DNA from: Paenibacillus taiwanensis DSM 18679
Lineage (GTDB): Bacteria; Bacillota; Bacilli; Paenibacillales; Paenibacillaceae
DNA: 64,000 bases
Assembly (NCBI RefSeq): GCF_000425125.1
Contig: NZ_KE384306.1
Span: 459,705-523,704 of the forward strand
Reading direction: 5' to 3'
Part shown: piece after piece, positions 1 through 7,606 of the stretch
How positions within the stretch are numbered: position 1 is the first letter of the stretch
Layout of the letters: each line of letters begins with the position of its first letter
Notes under the pieces: model-generated
Database searches by the model: none
The model's input: the letters and a program-made list of their open reading frames with translations, nothing else
Told to the model about the DNA's origin: nothing
Program-made: the position numbers and the translations under genes

Positions 1-1848
1 GCAACGTTTCTTCCATTAGACGTTATTCGAGCACGCTCCATGCATGATTCGGATCGTCGTGTTGTTGACGGTATGGAGGGCTTTGTCGGCATTGCCGCCG
101 ATCTCGTACAGACACAAAGCGCTTATACACAAGTGGTCGGCAGCTTGCTTGGTAATGTCGTAATTGCGAACACACTTGAAGATGCAAACCGGATTGCGGC
201 AAAGCTTAATTATCGTTATCGTGTAGTTACCTTGGAAGGTGACGTCGTTAATGCTGGCGGCTCCATGACGGGGGGAAGTCTGAATAAGAAATCTGCAAAT
301 CTGCTTGGCCGTCAACGGCAGCTCGAACAGCTTGGCAAGGAGATTACGGAAACGTTAGCTCAGCTCAAGAAGCTGACAGATTCCATAGCCGAGCTGAAGC
401 AGCGTACAACTACTGGTGTGAAGCGTTTGGATGACTTACGTGAGCAAGGAGAAGCCAAACGAATTAGCGAACAGCATCTGGCAAGCGAGCTTCAACAAAT
501 TGAAAAAGAAGAACGACAGCTGCATACACAAGTAGAAGCGGAGCAACAGGAGCTTGCTCTTGCAAGCGACGAGATGAGAACGCTAGAGGCGGGACGTCTT
601 ACGGCAGAACAGCGTCTCGCTGAACTGAAAGTGGACGAGGACCGCATGCATGTGATGATTCAAACAGCAGAATCGGCAAGACGGGCCAGTGAATCCGAGA
701 AGGAAGAATTGCAATCACAACTGACTGATTTAAAGGTCCGTCAAGGTAAATTGGATCAGGAGATATTCTCATTAAGTGAGCAAGCAGGGCGAGCTGAACA
801 GGAATCTAAGACGTATGAGCGGGAATATTCGCATCAGACGCAGACGTTAATTCAGGTTCAGATTGATTTGGAGACAGTTGAACGCGAGACGATGAAGCAG
901 ACGGAAGACTTAAATCATTTTGGTGTGAAAAAGCAAGAAGCGATGACGAGCATCGAATTTAAGCGTGCAGATCGGGCAGTATCCGTTCAAAAGCTGGATC
1001 TGGCTGAAAGTGATACACGTGAACAGCGTACGGAATTAAAGCAAGTAGAAGAAGCGATGCGGCATACGGAGATTCAGGCGAATCGTCTGGACGTCGAGCT
1101 GGACAACTTGCTGCGTAAGCTAAGTGAAGAATATGAGATAAGCTATGAACTGGCGAAGCATCGTTATCCGATGCCTGAGGATATACAAGCGGCACAGCTA
1201 GAGGTTAAAGATTTAAAACGGCAAATTTCCCAACTTGGCGAAGTGAATCTTGGCGCAATTGAAGAATATGAGCGTGTTCATGAACGCTACCAATTTTTGA
1301 GTGAACAGAAAAACGATCTAATCGAAGCCAAAACAACACTTTATCAAGTTATTAAAGAGATGGATGACGAAATGTCCAAAAGATTCAAACATACTTTTGA
1401 CGCGATTCGCAAGCAATTTGTCGTCGTATTTTCGAAGTTGTTTGGTGGAGGACGTGCTGATCTTGTCCTAATTGAGCCGGATCGTATATTGGATACAGGC
1501 ATTGACATTGTAGCCCAGCCTCCGGGCAAAAAGCTGCAAAATTTGCAACTGCTTTCTGGTGGAGAACGTGCGTTGACGGCTATGGCACTATTGTTTGCCA
1601 TTTTACATGTGAAGCCGGTTCCGTTCTGTGTATTGGACGAAGTAGAAGCAGCATTGGATGAGGCAAACGTGACACGATTTGCGCAATATTTACGTGAGTT
1701 TTCGGAACAAACCCAGTTTATTGTGGTAACTCACCGCAAAGGTACGATGGAAGAAGCGGACGTCTTATACGGTGTCACGATGGAAGAAGGCGGCGTATCG
1801 AAGCTTGTATCGGTTAGACTGGAAGATGAAGAAGCAATCATTGCATAG
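1..1848 (+). CDS. smc: Chromosome partition protein Smc, C-terminal half (5' end outside window)
   Basis: The reading frame is open from base 1, so the gene starts upstream; 615 residues remain of a protein that is usually about 1190 aa. The first ~110 residues are the end of the hinge, with the glycine-rich NAGGSMTGGS stretch at about residues 84-93. A long Glu/Gln/Lys-rich coiled coil follows to about residue 410, then the C-terminal ATPase lobe. The ABC signature LSGGE is at residues 518-522, and the Walker B segment (VLDEVEAALDE) has its catalytic Glu at 547. With kleisin partners Smc compacts and separates sister chromosomes. ftsY starts 14 bp downstream, as in other Bacillota. An internal ATG at 40 is not the start, because hinge sequence precedes it. 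Confidence 0.97.
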   Translation, partial: ATFLPLDVIRARSMHDSDRRVVDGMEGFVGIAADLVQTQSAYTQVVGSLLGNVVIANTLEDANRIAAKLNYRYRVVTLEGDVVNAGGSMTGGSLNKKSANLLGRQRQLEQLGKEITETLAQLKKLTDSIAELKQRTTTGVKRLDDLREQGEAKRISEQHLASELQQIEKEERQLHTQVEAEQQELALASDEMRTLEAGRLTAEQRLAELKVDEDRMHVMIQTAESARRASESEKEELQSQLTDLKVRQGKLDQEIFSLSEQAGRAEQESKTYEREYSHQTQTLIQVQIDLETVERETMKQTEDLNHFGVKKQEAMTSIEFKRADRAVSVQKLDLAESDTREQRTELKQVEEAMRHTEIQANRLDVELDNLLRKLSEEYEISYELAKHRYPMPEDIQAAQLEVKDLKRQISQLGEVNLGAIEEYERVHERYQFLSEQKNDLIEAKTTLYQVIKEMDDEMSKRFKHTFDAIRKQFVVVFSKLFGGGRADLVLIEPDRILDTGIDIVAQPPGKKLQNLQLLSGGERALTAMALLFAILHVKPVPFCVLDEVEAALDEANVTRFAQYLREFSEQTQFIVVTHRKGTMEEADVLYGVTMEEGGVSKLVSVRLEDEEAIIA

Positions 1849-1862
1849 AGCGGAGGAAGACA

Positions 1863-2867
1863 ATGAGCTTTTTTAAGAAGCTAAAAGACAGTATAGCGGC
1901 AAAAACGGAAGCTGTAACATCTATCTTTAAAGATGGTCTGGAAAAAACCCGTAAAGGGTTTGTGGAAAAAGTGACAGATCTGATCACACGTCGCAAAAAA
2001 ATTGATGAAGAATTTTATGAAGAATTAGAAGAAATTTTAATTGGTGCGGATGTTGGCGTTACGACAGTAATGAATTTAATCGATGATTTGCGTGCTGAAG
2101 TGAAGAAGCGCAAAATTGAGGAAGCGAAGGACTTGCAACCGATTCTTTCGGAGAAGCTGATTGAACTGCTGCGTGGTGATGAGGCCAACGATTTGCACAT
2201 GAAATCTGACGGATTAACGGTCATTCTATTTGTAGGTGTGAACGGAGTAGGGAAGACAACAACAATCGGCAAGCTAGCACACCGCTTTAAACAACAAGGC
2301 AAAAGTGTACTTTTGGCAGCTGGAGATACGTTCCGTGCAGGGGCGATCGAGCAATTGGAAGTGTGGGGACAACGAGTTGGTGTCGATGTTGTGAAGCACC
2401 AGTCTGGCTCAGATCCAGCAGCGGTCATGTATGATGCGGTTCAGGCTGCCAAGCAGCGAAATGTTGATGTACTGCTCTGTGATACAGCTGGTCGTTTGCA
2501 AAACAAGTCTAATCTGATGGAAGAGCTGAACAAAATATTCCGAGTTATTCAGCGCGAAGTTCCTGACGCGCCGCATGAGGTATTAATGGTACTGGACGCT
2601 ACGACCGGACAAAATGCGCTATCACAAGCGAAGTTGTTCGGAGAAAAAAGCGGAGTTACAGGATTAGTATTAACTAAGCTTGATGGGACAGCTAAAGGTG
2701 GTATTGTTATTGCGATTCGTCAGGAACTCAACTTGCCCGTGAAGTTTGTTGGTCTAGGCGAGAAGATGGATGATTTGCAGCAGTTTGATTCGGAACAATT
2801 TGTGCATGCCTTATTTGCAGGCTTGATTCAAGAGCAGGAACAGAAAGAACAGTCTGAAGCACAATAG
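1863..2867 (+). CDS. ftsY: Signal recognition particle receptor FtsY
   Basis: 334 aa, the usual length for the short Gram-positive form without the long acidic A domain. An N-domain helical bundle (residues ~1-100) is followed by the SRP GTPase G domain: G1 GVNGVGKTTT at about 125-134, DTFRAGA, DTAGR, and TKLDGTAKGG near the C-terminus. The protein docks Ffh-ribosome-nascent chain complexes at the membrane; GTP hydrolysis in both partners hands the chain to SecYEG. It lies 14 bp after smc with a GGAGGA ribosome site and is followed by a terminator. Ffh, its partner, is encoded about 7 kb downstream rather than almost adjacent as in B. subtilis. Confidence 0.97.
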   Translation: MSFFKKLKDSIAAKTEAVTSIFKDGLEKTRKGFVEKVTDLITRRKKIDEEFYEELEEILIGADVGVTTVMNLIDDLRAEVKKRKIEEAKDLQPILSEKLIELLRGDEANDLHMKSDGLTVILFVGVNGVGKTTTIGKLAHRFKQQGKSVLLAAGDTFRAGAIEQLEVWGQRVGVDVVKHQSGSDPAAVMYDAVQAAKQRNVDVLLCDTAGRLQNKSNLMEELNKIFRVIQREVPDAPHEVLMVLDATTGQNALSQAKLFGEKSGVTGLVLTKLDGTAKGGIVIAIRQELNLPVKFVGLGEKMDDLQQFDSEQFVHALFAGLIQEQEQKEQSEAQ

Positions 2868-2880
2868 GCTGCATAGAACA

Positions 2881-2915
2881 GGACTGTCTAACCTACGGTT
2901 GGACGGTCCCTTTTT
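2881..2915 (+). terminator. Intrinsic terminator after smc-ftsY
   Basis: Arms 2881-2893 and 2897-2909 pair over 13 bp with G-U wobbles around a 3-nt loop, followed by CTTTTT. It closes the smc-ftsY unit and also marks the left edge of the accessory segment. The next ~190 bp up to 3106 show no gene. Confidence 0.8.
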
Positions 2916-3106
2916 ATTTGTAGTGTTCAGTAGATAGGGGACTCAGTTTATTTAAAACACGGGGATACGCAAGGGGCGTCCTTTAGTTTAGTTCTTTTGC
3001 ATGACTAAAGAGACGACCCTTCATAGGATGAATTCTGATGAAGTCAATGATGATGCGCTATACTCCAACCCGTCTACTGTGCGGAATGCAGAGACACTTT
3101 ATTACT

Positions 3107-4333
3107 CTATGTAAACAGTGAATGGTCCACACAAGCAGATTTTGTATGACGACGTAACCAAATACCAATTATGGAGGAGACAAAGAACATTAGACCACCT
3201 GTCAAATATACAGCTCTCGCTCCAAAAGTGTCGGCAATCAAACCGCAGAACACGATCGATAAACCAAACAGGATAGTGGATAACGATTGTTGGGCCGCAA
3301 AAAGTATCGGCTGTTCCTCCAACGGAATGATGCGCTGAATATAGGTGCGCTGAGCCACATCACGCAGCTGATAGCATGGACCCATAATAAGAACCAACAA
3401 CAGGGCAACGTAGGGAGTGCTATTCCAAGCATAGCACAATACTAGCAAACTGAAGCTGAACGAACCGATGATGATAGATCGTACCAGGTGATGCTCCACC
3501 TTATTTGCTAACTTGACAATTAATAATCCCCCAAGTAGAGTCCCTGCATAATAGGCTGCATTAATATACCCCCACCAAGCCTCTGTCTGGCCAAGAATTT
3601 GTTGGACAAACACAAGTGTAACCGCACCAATCCATATGCCGCTGGCTATGCCTTCGATGATATCCATAATGGTGATCATCCTGACATGGGGCAGCGTAAA
3701 GAGAATGCTCCAACCAGACCATAAAGAAGTCTTAGAAGTTGTCGATCCGTGACTTTCCTGCAGACGTACACAGAACAAAATTAAGCTGCTTAGTCCTAAT
3801 AGAAGAGCACTTAGCTGGAGCACGGGAATTTCTCCAAATGTATGTATAATGATACCTCCAACGGTCCAGCCAAATAAGGATATCATTTGCATGCCGGTTG
3901 AGACTAGGCTGTTGGATTTCACCCACTGATCTTGCCGTACAACTCGTGGAAATATAGCAGATGAAGCGGCAGATGCAGCACCTTCCGAATATCCGATACA
4001 TGCTGCGCAGACAAGAGCCGTCACCATAAGAAGGTTATTCGAGAAGTTGTTCTGAAAGGGCAGCAGAGCAAAGGCAAACAACATACCAAGCATGAACTGT
4101 AACAGTTGAAAACGGTGGGCGACTATGTGCAAGGGGTACTTTTGATACCAAAAAGGTAACGATAAACCACTTAATAACACAGCTAGGGAGCGTACAAAAG
4201 TAACGGTCCCAGCCAGTAAAGCGGACTTTGTTGTTCCGTATATAATTGCTATCCATGTCATTAACCAAATAGAGCTTGCTAGACTGGACAGTGATCGGCT
4301 TGTCCAAAGCATGTAGAACAATCGATTCATCAT
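3107..4333 (-). CDS. MFS transporter (unknown substrate)
   Basis: A hydrophobic protein of 408 aa with about 12 predicted membrane segments, in keeping with a major facilitator superfamily exporter; the N-terminus SLASSIWLMTWIAI and the loop after segment 2 fit this fold. No residue pattern reveals the substrate; drug or metabolite efflux is only an inference. A GTG at 4339 is possible, but AAGGG on the minus strand lies only 3 nt from it and 9 nt from ATG 4333, so ATG 4333 is preferred. The gene is divergent from the haemolysin III gene and is part of the segment between ftsY and ylxM. The C-terminal tail is short and hydrophilic. Confidence 0.8.
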   Translation of the reverse strand: MMNRLFYMLWTSRSLSSLASSIWLMTWIAIIYGTTKSALLAGTVTFVRSLAVLLSGLSLPFWYQKYPLHIVAHRFQLLQFMLGMLFAFALLPFQNNFSNNLLMVTALVCAACIGYSEGAASAASSAIFPRVVRQDQWVKSNSLVSTGMQMISLFGWTVGGIIIHTFGEIPVLQLSALLLGLSSLILFCVRLQESHGSTTSKTSLWSGWSILFTLPHVRMITIMDIIEGIASGIWIGAVTLVFVQQILGQTEAWWGYINAAYYAGTLLGGLLIVKLANKVEHHLVRSIIIGSFSFSLLVLCYAWNSTPYVALLLVLIMGPCYQLRDVAQRTYIQRIIPLEEQPILFAAQQSLSTILFGLSIVFCGLIADTFGARAVYLTGGLMFFVSSIIGIWLRRHTKSACVDHSLFT

Positions 4334-4496
4334 GTTCACGATCCCTTATCACTTAGTAAACAAAAATGTTTTATAAGTGTATCATCGTTTTCCATCATCT
4401 GTCTATACGGAGCTGCGCTGCAATTATCCAATTGCAGTGCAGCTGCATATATTGTTAATCCAAAAGGGAATAGTCAGGTGCGGAGGGGAAGATGTA

Positions 4497-5132
4497 ATGA
4501 CAAGTAATCGAGCACAGCGGGAAGAATGGGCAAATACTTGGACACATGGATGGGGACTCGTCCTTAGTATCGTTGCTAGCATAGCACTGTTTATAAAGGT
4601 CGGATCGAGTGGTACCGCAGGGCAGTTAGTAGGTGCATTTGCTTACACATTTTCATTAATGTTAATGTTTACAACTTCATGCCTTATGCATCGATTGCCA
4701 GAGGGGACAAAGAAGGAACGATACATTATGTATGATCATATGGCTATCTACATATGTATCGCTGGCACGTATACACCATTTCTGCTATTAAAAATAGGTA
4801 CTTTTGCAAGTGCTGCACTGTTAATAGCGATATGGATCGTTACCATTGCAGGTGTGGTGTGGAAAAGATATTATACCGGCAGATTTATATTATTATCTAC
4901 GCTTATTTATCTCGTCATGGGATGGTCTGTTGTATTTATTTGGGATCATTTAGCAGTTGCCTTGTCCATTGAGGGAGTTAGGTGGCTCCTGAGTGGCGGA
5001 ATAGCCTATACAATTGGTATCATCTTCTTTCTATGGAGGGCGTTGGTCTATCATCATGCGATCTGGCACGTTCTAATTGTTATTGGCGCAGCTTGCCATT
5101 ATGTGTGTATGTGGAAGTATGTATTCACATGA
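4497..5132 (+). CDS. Haemolysin III / PAQR family membrane protein
   Basis: 211 aa and seven predicted membrane segments. Family hallmarks are visible: a His in SCLMHRLPEG, a YDHMAIY segment, and a C-terminal pair of His residues (HHAIWHVLIV and AACHYV), which in the PAQR superfamily build a metal-dependent hydrolase-like site in the membrane. The frame is open from 4377, but GGAGGGG at 4482-4488 sits 8 nt before ATG 4497, and the family N-terminus (E-x-W-A-N-T-x-T-H) begins just after it, so 4497 is the start. Despite the family name, haemolytic activity is rarely shown; the physiological role is unknown. It converges on the merR gene with a shared hairpin between them. Confidence 0.85.
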   Translation: MTSNRAQREEWANTWTHGWGLVLSIVASIALFIKVGSSGTAGQLVGAFAYTFSLMLMFTTSCLMHRLPEGTKKERYIMYDHMAIYICIAGTYTPFLLLKIGTFASAALLIAIWIVTIAGVVWKRYYTGRFILLSTLIYLVMGWSVVFIWDHLAVALSIEGVRWLLSGGIAYTIGIIFFLWRALVYHHAIWHVLIVIGAACHYVCMWKYVFT

Positions 5133-5143
5133 AGTAACACCCA

Positions 5144-5181
5144 AATACCCCTGGTCTCATCTTATCCATGAAAGGGGTATT
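5144..5181. terminator. Inverted repeat between convergent genes (possible bidirectional terminator)
   Basis: Perfect 9-bp arms AATACCCCT (5144-5152) and AGGGGTATT (5173-5181) with a 20-nt loop lie between the convergent haemolysin III and merR genes. There is no strong U tract on either side, so termination is likely but not certain. Confidence 0.45.
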
Positions 5182-5192
5182 GTAGCGGGCGA

Positions 5193-5657
5193 TTAGCCTG
5201 TAGGTTGTTCGTTATTACTAGACCATCCGTTGTTATTTCCATAATACTGTCTCAGTTCTTTCACATAATGACTTTGTTTTCTAGTGTCAAATCCGTTAAA
5301 TAACTGATGCTGTTCAAGCACGTAATCCCCGTTCAAGTGTGCAATAGTACGATCGACGGTTTGGATAAGGGTCTGGAGACGTTCTGCTTTCTTTAATAGC
5401 AGTTCACGATGATGGCTTAATGCTTCTAGCTGGTCGAATGAATCTTGAAAGATCAGTTCTTGAATTGTTGACAATGGCATGTCTAGTTCGCGAAAAAAAA
5501 GGATGTGTTGAAGCTGAACGAGCTGGGCTTGCTCATAATAGCGATAGCCGTTATCTCCGTAGTAAGCGGGGTTTAGCAAGCCGATCTGATCATAATAACG
5601 AAGTGTACGAATACTTACGCCAGATAGTTCCGATACCTCTTGAACGGTGTAGGCCAT
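5193..5657 (-). CDS. MerR-family regulator, TipAL/Mta type with shortened C-terminus
   Basis: 154 aa. Residues 1-70 are a typical MerR winged helix (YTVQEVSELSGVSIRTLRYYD, then GYRYY and LQHILFFRELD). A dimerisation coiled coil follows to about residue 115. The sequence resembles activators of the TipAL/Mta group, which continue with a ligand-binding TipAS domain of about 110 residues; here the protein stops about 40 residues into the region after the coiled coil, ending NNEQPTG, and the haemolysin III gene leaves no room for more. The start ATG 5657 follows an AAAGGAGATGA ribosome site. Its own promoter has the 19-bp spacer typical of MerR targets, so autoregulation is likely. The effector is unknown. 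Confidence 0.8.
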   Translation of the reverse strand: MAYTVQEVSELSGVSIRTLRYYDQIGLLNPAYYGDNGYRYYEQAQLVQLQHILFFRELDMPLSTIQELIFQDSFDQLEALSHHRELLLKKAERLQTLIQTVDRTIAHLNGDYVLEQHQLFNGFDTRKQSHYVKELRQYYGNNNGWSSNNEQPTG

Positions 5658-5680
5658 GAGTCATCTCCTTTCGTGATACT

Positions 5681-5711
5681 AGCATAAAGGATGACGTAAC
5701 GAGAGAGTCAA
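5681..5711 (-). promoter_or_regulatory. MerR-type promoter and operator of the merR gene
   Basis: On the minus strand a -35 TTGACT (complement of 5706-5711) and a -10 TATGCT (complement of 5681-5686) are separated by 19 bp rather than 17. A CGTTACG dyad sits in the spacer. The long spacer with an internal dyad is the hallmark of MerR-activated promoters, so this is probably an autoregulatory site. Confidence 0.65.
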
Positions 5712-5794
5712 GTATTATTTCATCAATCGGTTACTGTCTCTTCCTTGTTTCTAGGTATGAATGATAATAATATGATTTGCTTGTGAATCTCATA

Positions 5795-5824
5795 GTGACA
5801 ACGCTATCATTTTGATATTATAAT
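5795..5824 (+). promoter_or_regulatory. Sigma-A promoter of the first chitinase gene
   Basis: GTGACA (5795-5800) and TATAAT (5819-5824) with an 18-bp spacer, 42 bp before the start codon at 5866. The -35 box is one base off consensus and overlaps a cre-like operator. Confidence 0.55.
5796..5809 (+). promoter_or_regulatory. cre-like catabolite repression site in the chitinase promoter
   Basis: TGACAACGCTATCA matches the CcpA operator consensus TGWAANCGNTNWCA at 9 of the 10 informative positions. It overlaps the -35 box and spacer of the promoter, a position where CcpA binding represses. Inference: the chitinase is switched off when preferred sugars are present. Confidence 0.55.
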
Positions 5825-5865
5825 AGATTTGGAAGTGCCAATATAATCCAACGGGAGGCGAATTG

Positions 5866-7497
5866 ATGAATTTGAAATTTCCGTACTCACGCAGCTTTAT
5901 GTTGCGAAGTTTAAGCGCTTTGCTCGGGGTTACGATGCTAGCATCCGGTACCCTTACGTTAACGGCCAACGCTCAAGCGACACCAACGGGTGTAGTCTCA
6001 CAAGCAGCCGTTAAAGCATGGCAGGCGAACACGGCATATGTTGCCGGTGACATTGTGTCTTATAGTGGAAAGCTCTATAAGGCAAAGTGGTGGTCTTTTA
6101 ACAGCAGACCTGATCTGAATGCCGATTCTTCCTGGGAACTGCTGAGCAGCGTGGACACAACGCCGCCAACAGCTCCTACCAACCTTGTTTCGACCTCACA
6201 AACGGCCTCATCGATCACGTTATCTTGGATTGCTTCTACTGACAACGTAGGTGTTATCGGATACGACATCTACCGTAATGACATCAAAGTGGGATTTACG
6301 GTCTCCAAGCTTTTCACCGATTATGAATTACAACCAGACACTACTTATCAATATGTGGTCAAAGCCCTTGATGCGGCAGGCAACCAGACAAATAGCTCAT
6401 CCATATCTGTGAAAACGATTGCAGGAGCACCGGAACTATCGGTAGGCGAAAGTCGTCTACTAACAGATTCTCAAATTATTTCTTTATGGAACGGGATTGA
6501 TTCACAATATAGTCCCGACAAAGCAGAGGCAGCCATTAATGCCGCGCTTCCTAAAGCGCAGTACGAAGACTTATTCCCATTGCGCGCAGGGACACCAGAG
6601 TGGCACGCAATTGCCAAAGGAAAGTACTACTACAAAGAAGGACTTACAGATTATTATTCCTACGATAATTTGATTGCTGCTGTCCGAGAGGTAGCTAATG
6701 TCAAGTACAAAGATGTATATCGTGAAGGTGATGTCTTTGCCAAGCAAATTTATCGCCTAGATAAAGCATCCAAGAAAGAGACGCTAGTTTATCAATCTGC
6801 TGACTTTAATGATCCCAAAAATGTGAACAAGCCGCTAATTAATCGGATCGTCGATTTTGGTACGTTTGTAAAAGAAGGGACAGAGAACAACCGCAAGCGT
6901 GAATTGGCTGCTTTCCTCGCTAATATTGCGCATGAGACTGGCGGTGGCTGGGCGACTGCACCAGGTGGCGAACTGCGATGGGCCCTGTTCTTTAACGAAG
7001 AATTAAACTACGTGAATGGCACGGGGGGAATTGGCTACGTAGACGCGGACCATCCTGACTATCCGCCTGTTCCAGGCAAGTCATACCACGGTCGCGGTCC
7101 TATTCAATTAAGCTGGAACTATAACTACGGCTTGATTGGCGCCATCATTTATGGAGATCAGAACGTGCTGCTTCAGAACCCTGACGCTGTTGCGCAAGAC
7201 GGCAAGCTCGGGTTTATGACAGCTCTCTTATTCTGGATGATTCCGCAAGATCCGAAGCCATCCAACCATGACATTATGGTAGGAAATTATGTGCCTACGG
7301 CTGAGCAATTGGCGAAAGGACTTGTCCCAGGGTTTGGTGCTACCATCATGGTAATCAATGGTGGTCAAGAAGGCAACTTGGACGAGTCGGATGTCCGTAT
7401 TAAGCGCCGTGTAGGTCATTATCGTGATCTAACTACACGAAGTGGTGCTAACATTGAAGGCGAGAAATTGAATACGCTCGGCATGCAGCCGTTCTAA
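5866..7497 (+). CDS. Secreted GH19 chitinase with CBM5/12 and FnIII modules (copy 1)
   Basis: 543 aa. A Sec signal peptide (R-rich start, hydrophobic core, ANA-QA cleavage at about 38-40) is followed by a CBM5/12-type chitin-binding module (~50-97, aromatic WQANTAY, GD-V-Y-G, KAKWWS), an FnIII domain (~100-190) and a GH19 catalytic region (~200-543). The two catalytic Glu are E357 in HETGGGWATAP and E379 in FFNEE; their 22-residue spacing equals that of plant class I enzymes rather than the short Streptomyces loop. YHGRGPIQLSWNYNYG is the family signature. About 70 extra residues lie between YYSYDNLIAAV and the first catalytic helix. The enzyme should hydrolyse extracellular chitin. A TTG at 5863 is possible, but GGGAGG spaces better to ATG 5866. 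A near-identical modular paralogue follows. Confidence 0.92.
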   Translation: MNLKFPYSRSFMLRSLSALLGVTMLASGTLTLTANAQATPTGVVSQAAVKAWQANTAYVAGDIVSYSGKLYKAKWWSFNSRPDLNADSSWELLSSVDTTPPTAPTNLVSTSQTASSITLSWIASTDNVGVIGYDIYRNDIKVGFTVSKLFTDYELQPDTTYQYVVKALDAAGNQTNSSSISVKTIAGAPELSVGESRLLTDSQIISLWNGIDSQYSPDKAEAAINAALPKAQYEDLFPLRAGTPEWHAIAKGKYYYKEGLTDYYSYDNLIAAVREVANVKYKDVYREGDVFAKQIYRLDKASKKETLVYQSADFNDPKNVNKPLINRIVDFGTFVKEGTENNRKRELAAFLANIAHETGGGWATAPGGELRWALFFNEELNYVNGTGGIGYVDADHPDYPPVPGKSYHGRGPIQLSWNYNYGLIGAIIYGDQNVLLQNPDAVAQDGKLGFMTALLFWMIPQDPKPSNHDIMVGNYVPTAEQLAKGLVPGFGATIMVINGGQEGNLDESDVRIKRRVGHYRDLTTRSGANIEGEKLNTLGMQPF

Positions 7498-7513
7498 TTT
7501 TTGAAGGGGGTAT

Positions 7514-7580
7514 ATTCGTACATTCGTACAAGTTGACTTAATCGTACCAGCATTCATACGACAGGGAGCATTTCGCCCTG
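7514..7580 (+). promoter_or_regulatory. Repeats, weak promoter and hairpin before the second chitinase
   Basis: Two adjacent copies of ATTCGTAC (7514-7529) and a third related ATCGTACC at about 7541 flank a -35-like TTGACT (7533-7538); the -10 (TACGAC, 7557-7562) is weak. A small hairpin CAGGG/CCCTG (7562-7580) lies just upstream of the ribosome site. The repeated TCGTAC could be an activator site. No terminator is seen after copy 1, so the two genes may also be co-transcribed. Confidence 0.3.
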
Positions 7581-7606
7581 AATCATACTAATTTAGGAGG
7601 CTTATT

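Noticed and set aside
2015-2428. Minus-strand open frame of 137 codons opposite ftsY
   Set aside because: It mirrors the highly conserved FtsY frame, has no ribosome site and a composition typical of antisense shadows. The same applies to other antisense frames, such as those opposite ylqG (23449-23791), sucC/sucD and topA.
4377-4496. In-frame N-terminal extension of the haemolysin III protein
   Set aside because: No ribosome site at 4377, and the first 40 residues do not look like the family; GGAGGGG marks ATG 4497.
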